The translations under genes and the position numbers were made by a program. Shown piece by piece: positions 17,886 through 27,197 of a stretch of 46,011 bases of DNA. Every line of letters begins with the position of its first letter. The stretch's first letter is position 1. This DNA is from Endotrypanum monterogeii (Eukaryota > Euglenozoa > Kinetoplastea > Trypanosomatida > Trypanosomatidae). The notes beneath the pieces were generated by a model. The model was not told the origin of the DNA, ran no database searches, and worked only from the letters and a program-made list of their open reading frames with translations. The stretch is from contig CM007335.1 in assembly GCA_000333855.2 (NCBI GenBank), positions 504,321 to 550,331 on the forward strand, in the 5' to 3' direction.

Positions 17886-19250
17886 CTAGTAACCGTTAGT
17901 CTCCGGGCGCGAGCGCTTGAAGCCGCCACCGTTGCGGTCACCAGAAAATCCACCACGCTCCTGGTTGAAGCCGCTAGTGTTCATGCGCGAGCGCTTAAAC
18001 CCGTCGCTGCCGCCGTTTCCGTTGCCGTTGCCGTTGCCGTAGCCACGGCGCTGCTCGATGCCGGCACCGGCACCGCGGGCATTGCCGCTCTTGCCGTACG
18101 TGATGCCCTCCTCAAAGGCCTTCAGGCGGCTCTCCACTTTGCTGCGGTACTCCAGAGCAGGTGTGTTGTCGCACTCGCCGAAGGAGTCGATGCGAGCGCT
18201 CAGCGACGCCTTCGCGGCAAGAACACGGGACATGGTGCCCTTCTGTGCCGGGGATGCCTTTGCCACCACGGAGGCGTTGTACAGAATACCGTACTTGGGA
18301 GTTGCCTGACGCTGCTTCAAGGCGCGGAAGAGAGCCTTCTCAGCGCCGAGAATCTGCACGGTTGAGGAGGGGTATTTGGCAAGCGTCAGCAGTGAGCCTG
18401 CCTTCTGGATAAGGCGGGCACCGATCTGCTCCCCCACCATCGTCGTGAGATTCGGGGCGATGGTCTGCATGCGAGAAGAGAGATAGGTGGAGAGCTGCTC
18501 GCGGTACTTCGAGGCGGCGACGACCTCGTTGCACAGACGCGAGATGTTCTCGATGTCTTCCTCTGCAATCTCTGTGCCCATGGACACCATCGCTGCATCC
18601 TTCACCTTTTGCTCCATCTCCTCCTCCAGGAAATCGGAGAAGTCCGTGTCGCGGGCGTTAAAGCGTGTTTTCATGGCCAGGACAATTTTGCAATAGGCGA
18701 CATTGTCGTTCACAACCTTGCCCAGTTCGGGGAAGTGCCAGCCGTACCACTCGCGGGCACGCATTGCATACTTGTTGATCTCCTTGTCGAGGTCCTCCAG
18801 GAGGGAAACCGCCTGGACCACCATCATGTCCACCTTATCGGGGGAAAACTTTAGTTTGTAGCGGTTCAGGTTATGCGCTAGACCGAGCGCCGTCTGGTTC
18901 AGCTGCTCCGCAGAGACATCCTGAAGAAGACTGTCGATGTTCTCCTTGAGCGCACGGAAGGTCGGGAGCGTGTCCTCGCCGAAAACACAGGGAATGGCGA
19001 GCGTCTCCTTGATGGCCTTGGCCAGCTTCGCATCGGCAACCGCCAACTCCTCAGAAACTTCCTTCTCCAGATAGTTTTTCTTAAGGAACTTGCGCACCGG
19101 CTTCGACAGCTCACCGTTCACTAGCTGCGCTGTTGTCTCGAGTGCGTCAGCGGTGCTCTTGAAGTGAAGCAGCGCCTTTAGCTTGCGCTTCTCGCCGTCA
19201 ACCTTGAACAGCGCAACGCCAGCGGGCAGCTCCAGCAGTGCGTATACCAT
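17886..19250 (-). CDS. NOP58: Nucleolar protein NOP58 (box C/D snoRNP core)
   Basis: A 454-residue protein matching NOP58 (Nop5) over its whole fold. It has an N-terminal NOP5NT domain (MVYALLELPAGVALFKV), then LKFSPDKVDMMVVQAVSLLEDLD and YAMRAREWYGWHFPELGK near residues 135-180, a coiled coil, and the Nop RNP-binding domain with MGTEI, LSSRMQTIAPNL, GARLIQKAGSLLTLA and QILGAEKALFRALK to about residue 370. With fibrillarin, NOP56 and SNU13 it forms the snoRNP that 2'-O-methylates rRNA in the nucleolus. The tail lacks the Lys/Glu-rich repeats of yeast NOP58; instead it is Gly/Asn/Arg rich with a GNGNGNGN run and two GFKRSR units. The ATG at 19250 matches the family N-terminus exactly. SNU13, its snoRNP partner, lies upstream in the same transcription unit. 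Confidence 0.97.
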   Translation of the reverse strand: MVYALLELPAGVALFKVDGEKRKLKALLHFKSTADALETTAQLVNGELSKPVRKFLKKNYLEKEVSEELAVADAKLAKAIKETLAIPCVFGEDTLPTFRALKENIDSLLQDVSAEQLNQTALGLAHNLNRYKLKFSPDKVDMMVVQAVSLLEDLDKEINKYAMRAREWYGWHFPELGKVVNDNVAYCKIVLAMKTRFNARDTDFSDFLEEEMEQKVKDAAMVSMGTEIAEEDIENISRLCNEVVAASKYREQLSTYLSSRMQTIAPNLTTMVGEQIGARLIQKAGSLLTLAKYPSSTVQILGAEKALFRALKQRQATPKYGILYNASVVAKASPAQKGTMSRVLAAKASLSARIDSFGECDNTPALEYRSKVESRLKAFEEGITYGKSGNARGAGAGIEQRRGYGNGNGNGNGGSDGFKRSRMNTSGFNQERGGFSGDRNGGGFKRSRPETNGY

Positions 19251-20224
19251 TTTATTTTTTTTTTAATGGAGGGAGGGGGAAGAGAAATGATGATGCTCTT
19301 GTTGTTTTTTGATCGTTACGTCACAGGAATGGAGAAGAAATGTGCGTAGGTGAGTGATGATACCGTGAAAAGCGCGGACACCCTCAGACAAAGAAAAACA
19401 AGAACGAGCGAGGACTGGTACCCAAGAAGGAATGAGGGCAGAAAACCAGGCGGCGACGCGAAACGGGAGCGGCAGCTGAAGAACTGAAAGTTATGTATGA
19501 GTGGAATCGACACTTACAAAAAAAAAAAAGAGAGAGAGAGAGACGCGCGCACACACACAGCGGAAGAGGGCGAGCGTCACTGCTGTACAGGAAAAACAGC
19601 CGCGAATCTGTGAAGGAAAAGGCACCGGCACCACGACGAAATGCCCCGAAATAAAAACGAGCGCGCAGTGCGTTGAAGATATTCGAGACGGAAAGGAGGG
19701 AGGAACGGCAGAAATCTAGAACAGTGACGGAAGCACGAACAAGAAAGTGTGCGTGGAGCATGACGTAAAGATATGCTGAGGAGATGCGCTACAGGTCTCT
19801 CATCTGGCAATACACACGCACACGCACCTCTGTATATATGTGTGTATGTGTGTGTGTGTGTGCGTACCCTTGGAAAGGATCTGAGGCACACATATTCACG
19901 TACGGAATGGGAGAAAAGGAGGAGGGGAGGGGAGGGGAGTAGAGGAGAGGAGAGCCAGTTGGTCGACTTACCCCTTCCCCCATAACCCCTCCCCATTTGA
20001 ACGCGCAGCGGGTGATTGGCCTATGCACTTCTTGGAGTCGAGAAAACGGTCACGCATGTAGACGTGCGCACAAGGGCTTTGCCCTCCCCCCCCCCTGCCT
20101 CTCCCTCCCTTTACGCCAATGACTTCCCTCTCGTTGGGACAACTACTTGTGATAGATTGTGATGATGAGCTGTATAACAGCCCCCCTTTAACGCCTAGGT
20201 ATCGATATATACACACACAAACAG

Positions 20225-20257
<33 letters not shown>

Positions 20258-20598
20258 TTTATGCAGAAGCTTACATGTATGTGTAGATATAAAGGAAACG
20301 GAAGGGATAACGTCAACGAGATGCAAGGACCGCATGTGTCCTGATCACGACCGCTGGCATGTTTCTTTGCCCCCACCCCCCACCCCCAGCCCTCTCAATG
20401 ACATTTTGGAGGGCACCTGCCCAGATGGAATGAAATCCCGCCAAAAGCAGGAACACGCCCGCACACGTCTGAGCGCGAGGACAAGAAATCTAGAAACCTC
20501 TACTCTCACCCAGCGAAATGGCCGTCACAGCAAGTGAAACTACAAGACTCCACAGGTCGGCACACACACACACACACACACACAAGCGCACAGATATC
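19251..20598. other. Spacer between the TMEM164-like gene and NOP58
   Basis: About 1.35 kb with no gene seen. Next to the NOP58 start is a poly-A/T run and a purine-rich block on the plus strand (pyrimidine-rich in the transcript). Further on are a GT tract at 19841-19862, a TA tract at about 20206-20253, C-rich runs near 20080-20100 and a CA tract at 20562-20584. Confidence 0.55.
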
Positions 20599-21498
20599 CT
20601 ACTCGAGTTTCCTCAGCTTAAGAAGAGTGGCGCTGGACGTACTCATCCTCTGGCCAAAAAAACGAATGGAAATGTTGGTAGCGGTAGACAACGCCATGAA
20701 AATCACAACAAATGCTGGACGATAAAGTACACTGCTTAGCACCGCAGGTGCATTTCTGCCCAGACGCGGAGGGGCGAGTTGGTAATTGACGTTCAGCCCG
20801 AGCAGTAGTGCACAGGGAGTGAGGAAGGCGAAGTTGAACACCGTCGGCACCCACGTCAGGTGGCATAAATGCGCAAAGTCAAAATTGAGCGTGTTGTAGC
20901 GAGAGGTGTAGTACACCGGCAACACCAGGAGCAGTCCGTGATGCATAAAAAAAACGTATTTTTCCCAGAAGTGTTGGCTGTCACCCCAGTCAGGTTGGAT
21001 CAAGGCCAAGATAGGGCACCAGGCCCAGTCGACCAACAGCGAGGCGAGGTAACACGCGTTCCCATACTGGTGCGGCCTATCAAGCAGGAAAATGTAAATC
21101 CACATGGCTGTAAATATATGGCACGGCATGAGGAGCCACCCGAGCTGCACAAAGGGGTTTGGCCTGGATCCCTTGGTGTACACTTGCAGTACTAAAAATG
21201 ACATTAATACGTACGCGATTCGTTTGTTAGCGGGACACTTGAGCGAGCGGCTTTGACCAGCGATGCGGAGTCGTGTGATGGCCTCTAGCCGGAAGCCGCG
21301 TGACTGGCGGCGCAGCACCTCACAGAACGCCAACACCGCCACACAGAGCAGCACATGCAGTTTGGGGGGCTGGAACCAGTATTGCTCTGGTAGCATGACT
21401 CCCCACCTCATGCCGGTGCGATCTGCAATCATCTCGAGGACATCACCGATGACATCCGCTACAATGCGGTCGCACCACCTCAGTGCCTTTGCGTCCAT
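20599..21498 (-). CDS. TMEM164-family multi-pass membrane protein (putative acyltransferase)
   Basis: A 299-residue protein with about seven hydrophobic segments: about 48-62, 95-107, 118-138, 148-168, 183-198, 216-234 and 258-272. The block LMPCHIFTAMWIYIFLLDRP (C126-H127) matches the Pro-Cys-His motif that marks the TMEM164 family, and FFMHHGLLLVLPVYYTSRY and the following FAHLCHLTWV helix match the second conserved region. Human TMEM164 has been reported as a lipid acyltransferase that makes ether phospholipids with polyunsaturated chains and depends on a conserved Cys; whether this protein shares that activity is inference. Ether lipids are abundant in Leishmania, which makes the link attractive. 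The ATG at 21498 is the only early in-frame start. A structural duplication lies directly upstream of it. Confidence 0.78.
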   Translation of the reverse strand: MDAKALRWCDRIVADVIGDVLEMIADRTGMRWGVMLPEQYWFQPPKLHVLLCVAVLAFCEVLRRQSRGFRLEAITRLRIAGQSRSLKCPANKRIAYVLMSFLVLQVYTKGSRPNPFVQLGWLLMPCHIFTAMWIYIFLLDRPHQYGNACYLASLLVDWAWCPILALIQPDWGDSQHFWEKYVFFMHHGLLLVLPVYYTSRYNTLNFDFAHLCHLTWVPTVFNFAFLTPCALLLGLNVNYQLAPPRLGRNAPAVLSSVLYRPAFVVIFMALSTATNISIRFFGQRMSTSSATLLKLRKLE

Positions 21499-23022
21499 CC
21501 ACTAGGAGAAACAAAACGCTTGGAAGGATGCGGAATCAGTGGGGAGGGAGGGGCGGGGGGGACAAATTGTGAGAGACGCAGTGCAGCGGAGCGATAACGC
21601 AAAAAAAAAAAAAAACCGCTATGGCGACGACGAAATGAAGAGGAGGAAAAAACAGCAGGCAGATTACATTGGATGAATAATTTGCGGTGCACCATCCCGT
21701 GCGAGTGCACAGTACACACGCACACGCACACGCACACGCACACGCACACAGATCTCCGCCAAAGAGAAGAACATCCCGAAAGACTTCGTCAGTAGACAAA
21801 CGTGCGTGTTATAATTTTTTGTTTTGTGATATTTCAATGACCACCTCTTTTTTTTTTTTGTGGGGGGGGGGATTGAGAGGAAAGAGAAGTGTGGGTGGAT
21901 GTTGGTGGAGAGGGTGTGAGGGGGGGGGGGTTACTCGTTGTAGACTTTTTTTTTAAATCTTCACCTCTTGCTTTGCTGCACTTCCTTTTTTTTTTCTTTC
22001 GGCCGAGAAAGGAGTGAAATAAAGCAAGGTGAAGCAAACCCAAAAATGTGCGGGGAGACGTCAGGAAAGACTGAGCACGAACAACAACGATGTGCAGCAG
22101 ACAAATCGCTACACGAACAGAGTCGCAAACGACATCCACGCCAACCTCCCACCAGTTGTTGGGAAATGGGAAAAGCGACACTCCAGCGGACATTCAACGA
22201 CGGGTCCTCTCTCCGTCNNNNNNNNNNCTCCCGCACATTTTTGGGTTTGCTTCACCTTGCTTTATTTCACTCCTTTCTCGGCCGAAAGAAAAAAAAAAAG
22301 GAGTGCAGCAAAACAAGAGGTGAAAATTTAAAAATAAAAGTCTACAACAAACAACCCCCCCCCCCCCTCACACCCTCTCCACCAACATCCACCCACACTT
22401 CTCTTTCCTCTCAATCCCCCCCCCCCCACAAAAAAAAAAAAAAACCGCTATGGCGACGACGAAATGAAGAGGAGGAAAAAACAGCAGGCAGATTACATTG
22501 GATGAATAATTTGCGGTGCACCATCCCGTGCGAGTGCACAGTACACACGCACACGCACACGCACACGCACACGCACACAGATCTCCGCCAAAGAGAAGAA
22601 CATCCCGAAAGACTTCGTCAGTAGACAAACGTGCGTGTTATAATTTTTTGTTTTGTGATATTTCAATGACCACCTCTTTTTTTTTTTTGTGGGGGGGGGG
22701 GGATTGAGAGGAAAGAGAAGTGTGGGTGGATGTTGGTGGAGAGGGTGTGAGGGGGGGGGGGTTACTCGTTGTAGACTTTTTTTTTAAATCTTCACCTCTT
22801 GCTTTGCTGCACTCCTTTTTTTTTTCTTTCGGCCGAGAAAGGAGTGAAATAAAGCAAGGTGAAGCAAACCCAAAAATGTGCGGGAGACGTCAGGAAAGAC
22901 TGAGCACGAACAACAACGATGTGCAGCAGACAAATCGCTACACGAACAGAGTCGCAAACGACATCCACGCCAACCTCCCACCAGTTGTTGGGAAATGGGA
23001 AAAGCGACACTCCAGCGGACAT
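21499..23022. other. Spacer disrupted by a duplicated block and an N gap
   Basis: This stretch contains no gene. It consists mostly of two direct copies and one inverted partial copy of the same sequence around ten undetermined bases. If the duplication is an artefact, the true distance between the flanking genes is about 700 bp, in line with other spacers. Confidence 0.75.
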
Positions 23023-23046
23023 TCAACGACGGGTCCTCTCTCCGTC
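21616..23046. repeat. 602-bp direct duplication with inverted partial third copy around a gap
   Basis: Bases 21616-22217 recur as 22445-23046, both 602 bp, differing mainly by one-base changes in homopolymer runs. Between them, 22228-22444 is the reverse complement of about 22680-22886. Each direct copy begins after a poly-A run and includes a CACACG hexamer array. The second copy runs into the last codons of the gene at 23023, and the first copy stops at the N gap just after the same codons. The topology of direct copy, gap, inverted copy, direct copy with near identity is typical of a misjoined repeat or fold-back read. Confidence 0.9.
22218..22227. other. Assembly gap (10 N)
   Basis: Ten undetermined bases at the end of the first copy of the duplicated block. 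Ten Ns is probably a conventional filler, so the true gap size is unknown. Confidence 0.99.
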
Positions 23047-23919
23047 TCCGTGTCCTTTCCCAGTATTCATTTCTTCCTCTAGCGCCTCGAGCTCCGCCTG
23101 CAAGCGGGCAATCTCATCATCTGTAACTTCCACCTCACCCTTCACCGCGCCCTCCACAGAGGCCTCTGCGGTTGCAGCCGTCACGCTTTCTTGCATTATC
23201 TCCCTCTCCTGTCCCGACACCTTATCAGAGCCAGGGGTTGCGGCCGCCAACTGGCCAGACGACAGGGCGGCGTTGCGCTCCGCGTTTTCCTCGAGTGGAT
23301 AATAGAGCAGATCCACTGGTGATTTCTTATACCACGTCTGCTTTCCGGATAGGTAGTCGCGGCAATCATCGCTCACGTACCAAAAGCCCAGCGCATCCGC
23401 GTTATCGAGTGCGTAGGCGGCGCAGTCCTTTCTATCCACCCGCAAGCACGCCTCTAGAAATATTTCAAAAGATTCTTTGCTGAGGCGAACATAATAATGA
23501 TTTCTGCACTGATCCAGTAGCTGGCACGCGTAGCTGAGGTCAAGGGGACGCTCCACCAAATCAAACGCGATGTGCAGATCCTCTACGGTGGGTCGCTCTG
23601 TCCCCTGAAAGGAGTGGAACCTCTTGTACCACTCAATCAAAAATTTCTCCAAGGATGTTTCGGGCCCCTCGAGGCGAGCCTTTTGTAAAATATGTCGCTT
23701 CTTGCTCAGCCACACTGGCTGATGCGCCATACACTTCGGCCGCACATAGGGCCGATCGAGTCCACCGAGCCACGCCTGGTACAGCATCTCTGTTCGCTGG
23801 TGGTCTGGCTGCTGAATAACGGTGTAGATTTTCCAGTTGTCCGCGCCTTTGAGAAAAAGCATCCAGTACGGCCTACGATACCTCAACGAAGCGAGGAGCA
23901 TTTGAGAGATGCGCAGCAT
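23023..23919 (-). CDS. Unknown basic protein, possibly mitochondrial
   Basis: I do not recognise the family of this 298-residue protein. From the ATG at 23919 it starts MLRISQMLLASLRYRRPYW, which resembles a mitochondrial presequence. The core (residues 20-200) is rich in Trp, Tyr, Arg and Lys with helical pairs such as DLHIAFDLVERPLDLSYACQ and KESFEIFLEACLRVDRKD, reminiscent of helical-repeat organellar RNA-binding or mitoribosomal proteins. The C-terminal 90 residues are acidic and coiled (IARLQAELEALEEEM), ending GDGERTRR. The frame stays open another 101 codons upstream, but only through a Cys-Val run encoded by a CA tract and non-conserved sequence, so I reject that extension. The last codons and stop are duplicated at 22195-22217 next to the N gap. 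Confidence 0.82.
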   Translation of the reverse strand: MLRISQMLLASLRYRRPYWMLFLKGADNWKIYTVIQQPDHQRTEMLYQAWLGGLDRPYVRPKCMAHQPVWLSKKRHILQKARLEGPETSLEKFLIEWYKRFHSFQGTERPTVEDLHIAFDLVERPLDLSYACQLLDQCRNHYYVRLSKESFEIFLEACLRVDRKDCAAYALDNADALGFWYVSDDCRDYLSGKQTWYKKSPVDLLYYPLEENAERNAALSSGQLAAATPGSDKVSGQEREIMQESVTAATAEASVEGAVKGEVEVTDDEIARLQAELEALEEEMNTGKGHGDGERTRR

Positions 23920-24159
23920 GATGCAGACAGCCCCCTCGCGGTGGTTGCGAGTAGAACAGATATAATGTAGTAGAAAGCGATGCTGGTCCGCAAGTGCGTA
24001 TGTATGTGCCTCACACAATGGCGACACGACACACACGGCGACCTGTTCTACCCTGAAGCCGTGTGTATGTGTATTTGATAAAAAAAGAAAAAGTAGATTT
24101 GAATGGAGTGTGAAGGGCGATGTTTTGAGGCACGCACGAGGCCCAGAGTTGAACACTTT

Positions 24160-24224
<65 letters not shown>

Positions 24225-24746
24225 GGCCGCCTCAGTATGTCTAACAGATACGGAGCGCAGAGAGGAGTGAGGTGCCAAGGCATTTCCAGGTGTTGGCCAT
24301 TACATAGACCCACTTCGTCGCTTATGGCCACCTTTATAGGGTTCTTGTTTGCAACGTCTGAGAGTGTGCACACAGACTGATCACTCTACTGCAGGCCCTT
24401 CTGCAAGGAGTCACGTGTGCGGCAACGAGCAACAAAAGTCTCATCGCCACCGCACCACTTCACCGCCCAGACGTATACGCGCGGAAATACGCTATCCTCT
24501 TCCCGTCGATGAGTCAGGCGCGCGACCCTTATTGTCTCCCTCTCCTCTTCCTCTCGTACATTTTTGGGAAGAGGGTCAATGTAGTATTTTTTTTTCATAT
24601 ATTTCCTCATAGCTTGATAAAGCTATCCAATGCAAAATAACAGACGTACTCCAAGAACAGGTGCAGCGGACTACCGATGCACGTCAGCGTACACACACGC
24701 ACAAGCATGGGAAAACAGGTGTGGACTACCAAAGAAGGAAGGAAAG

Positions 24747-24791
<45 letters not shown>

Positions 24792-25011
24792 GGGGGAGGA
24801 GGAGCACGGTTATTTGCCCCCACAGCCACCGCTGCCTCCACACAAACACCCATAAACCCTTTCGGACACACACACACACACAGGATTTTGCTTCGTAGAG
24901 AGAGTTTGAAAAAAAAAAAAAACGACATGGCTTTACATTTGTCACACCTATAGAGATGTCAGGACTCAGTGACTCACTTCATCGGCCCAAGGCGTATCTC
25001 GTCCCATCCTT
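23920..25011. other. Spacer between HRD1 and the basic unknown gene
   Basis: About 1.1 kb with no gene. It contains the longest CA tract in the window, 24162-24222 (about 60 bases), a GT tract at 24751-24787, a shorter CA tract at 24867-24881 and a poly-A run at 24909-24922. Confidence 0.6.
24162..24222. repeat. CA dinucleotide microsatellite
   Basis: An essentially perfect CA tract of about 60 bases, about 240 bases upstream of the start codon of the gene at 23919. It reads GT on the transcribed strand and is a likely length-polymorphic site. Confidence 0.95.
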
Positions 25012-26526
25012 TTACGGTGCACCACTCAATGCCTCTGCTGACTGCAAAGCGACCTGGAGATCCCTCTCCGCCTCCTGTAGACGCCTATGATACTCCCTAT
25101 ACGCCTTCATCTTGAGTCCTTCAACCGTATCAGGAGTCGCAGGATCTGCGCTGATCGCCATGCGGCTGGACATCGTTAGGGAGACTGGCAAAACTGCGCA
25201 ATGTTGCGGACTTCTGGTCGCATTGAAGACTGGAGCGGGGTCGCCGCGTGTGATTGTGGGGTCGTCCGCAGTGCACGACGCTGAAAATAACTGCCTACGA
25301 TACTGCTCGTAGGCCTCGCGAACCTCGGCATCTATATCCGCAGATATGTCCGTGTGTTGCTGCTGCGTCTCCTCAGATATGGGCAAGTGGCCACCCACTA
25401 CTGCATTTGCTCCTGCAGTAACCGCTTGAGCCTGCGGTGGTACCGTGTCCTCCCTGACGCCTGCCGATACCGGCTCGACCTCTTCGACAGGAGAAGTCGC
25501 TGTTCTGCTGCCGCTGTGCATCTGCATGATATTCGCTCTGCAGTACGGACACGTCGAGTGGCCTTCCAGCCACCGCTCGAGACAATCAATGTGATAACAG
25601 TGCCCACACGACAGCCGCTTCGTACCACCGCCAAGCACCATCTCTTCGTAGCAAATGGTGCACCGCCCATCGCGCGCCAAATCCTCGGCGGTGGCATCGG
25701 GCATGCTGCTCCGCACTCGTCGGGTTAAAACAAGGAACTCAACCAGTCCCGATGTTTTCTCGAAGATTCTGAGGACATGCTCCACGAACCCGCGCAGGAG
25801 CAACAGCGGCAAAGCGGACTTGTAGAAGATGTACGTGTAGACACTGATGAACAGCAGCGACTCTGCGATACTCACAATAGCATCTGCCACGAACGAAAGA
25901 AGAGTGTGTTGGCCGCGGAGGGCGAATAGACTAGAAAAGTGTACAGCGCTGCGCAGCGATGAGCTCAACAACAACATGTAAAGCAAAATTATAGAATAAT
26001 GCATGGAAGATTTTTCCTCACTCAGCGCGGGTCTTTCCTTGATCATCCACGTCAGAACTCCGGCGTCTACGATGATGGCAAAGCACAGGTATGCCGGCAT
26101 GCGCGTCGCCGAGACCCAGGTCATCTGCATTGTCGACAGTGTTGTGACCCGCTCCGACGCGAGTTTGTGCAGAACACGCCACACAAGTGTAAAGAGGAAA
26201 AAAAAACTTTTGGCGCTTAGCAGCGCCTCGTCCATGTACAGTGGCACCAGGATGCATTCCACCAGATACAGCGTGAAGGAGGTGAGCAGCGCCGTCTCCT
26301 CCGACGCGTTCAGCTCACCAAAAAAGCATGTCTGCAGCACCATCCACAACACAATAATGAAAGAGATGGCGGTGTTGACAACAAGCAGCCGAAAAAAGGA
26401 GGAGTTTGCCAGAGCGATCATCATTGGGTAGAATTCACGGTAGGTGTTCGCGTAGTCCGCTAAGAACAGGAAACAGACAATAAAGGAAGCCATCACGTAC
26501 ATCACCACTGACCTACGAGAGACCAT
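25012..26526 (-). CDS. HRD1: HRD1-type ER membrane RING ubiquitin ligase
   Basis: The 504-residue protein has the HRD1/synoviolin plan. Hydrophobic segments lie at about 8-24, 45-62, 83-100, 106-120, 145-160, 177-190 and 212-235, with NSSFFRLLVVNTAISFIIVLW and CFFGELNASE matching the family N-terminus. After PDATAEDLARDGR comes a RING-H2 finger: C289, C292, C307, H309, H312, C315, C326 and C329. The cytosolic tail is disordered and rich in Gln, Ala and Thr, ending in a helix DLQVALQSAEAL. HRD1 is the core ligase and retrotranslocation channel of ER-associated degradation. The family usually has eight membrane segments, so one weak helix may be missed by eye. The ATG at 26526 fits the family start (MVSRRSVVMYVMASF). 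Confidence 0.93.
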   Translation of the reverse strand: MVSRRSVVMYVMASFIVCFLFLADYANTYREFYPMMIALANSSFFRLLVVNTAISFIIVLWMVLQTCFFGELNASEETALLTSFTLYLVECILVPLYMDEALLSAKSFFFLFTLVWRVLHKLASERVTTLSTMQMTWVSATRMPAYLCFAIIVDAGVLTWMIKERPALSEEKSSMHYSIILLYMLLLSSSLRSAVHFSSLFALRGQHTLLSFVADAIVSIAESLLFISVYTYIFYKSALPLLLLRGFVEHVLRIFEKTSGLVEFLVLTRRVRSSMPDATAEDLARDGRCTICYEEMVLGGGTKRLSCGHCYHIDCLERWLEGHSTCPYCRANIMQMHSGSRTATSPVEEVEPVSAGVREDTVPPQAQAVTAGANAVVGGHLPISEETQQQHTDISADIDAEVREAYEQYRRQLFSASCTADDPTITRGDPAPVFNATRSPQHCAVLPVSLTMSSRMAISADPATPDTVEGLKMKAYREYHRRLQEAERDLQVALQSAEALSGAP

Positions 26527-27197
26527 GGTGACCCTGAGATAGTAGCCGATGTGGCTCTAGCTAAAAGAAAAGTTTGTGGAAAGATACGAAGCCTACGATG
26601 GGCTGAAGGTATGTCCAGCGCGCAAAGCTGTCACGCACGTTGAAGCTGGGTAGCCGAGGTGAGGAATCGATGGTGTGTGTGTGTGTGTGTGTGTGTGTTA
26701 GAACAAAAGAATGTATTTAGATGAGCGAGAGATGCGAGACGGAATGAGGTGACACGACATTACAGGAGGCAACAACGCTATCTGCGCCTGAGCACACTTC
26801 ACCGAAATGGTATACGGTGGGGTTGCAGCGCGAAGGGGTGACGAAGAGGGGGGGGGGAGGAGGAGGAGGAGGTGAAAAGACACCAGAGAAAGGCGAGAAT
26901 GTCCAGACAGAACAGAAACAACATTGTTGTTGTGCAGACATTAACCGATAAAACGAGGCGAAGGGGGGGGGGTGAGGAAAAAGATGGTGCACGATCAGAA
27001 AAAAAAAATCCTTGTGACAGACCCTCGTGTGTGTGTGTGTGTGTCTGTGTGTGAGTGTACGTATGTTGAAGGGGGAATTCGTCGAAGAATGAATGAAACC
27101 CCTGTATCCTTCCGTGTATCGCCTGCTGTGATGCTTGCTTACATGCGGTAGACCCATCAAAAAGCAACGCCGGCTGCTTCGTACTCTCAAGACGGCG
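26527..27197. other. Spacer between MSH3 and HRD1
   Basis: About 670 bp with no gene. GT tracts lie at 26671-26698 and 27028-27053, and G runs with a GGA repeat at 26849-26872. The GT tract nearest HRD1 is about 145 bases upstream of its start codon and reads CA in the transcript. Confidence 0.55.

Noticed and set aside
23920..24222. N-terminal extension of the gene at 23023-23919
   Set aside because: It starts inside a CA tract and encodes Cys-Val repeats; the presequence-like start at 23919 is better.
24162..24222. Regular repeat that might suggest an array element
   Set aside because: It is a simple dinucleotide tract without spacers; not a CRISPR array, and the organism is eukaryotic.
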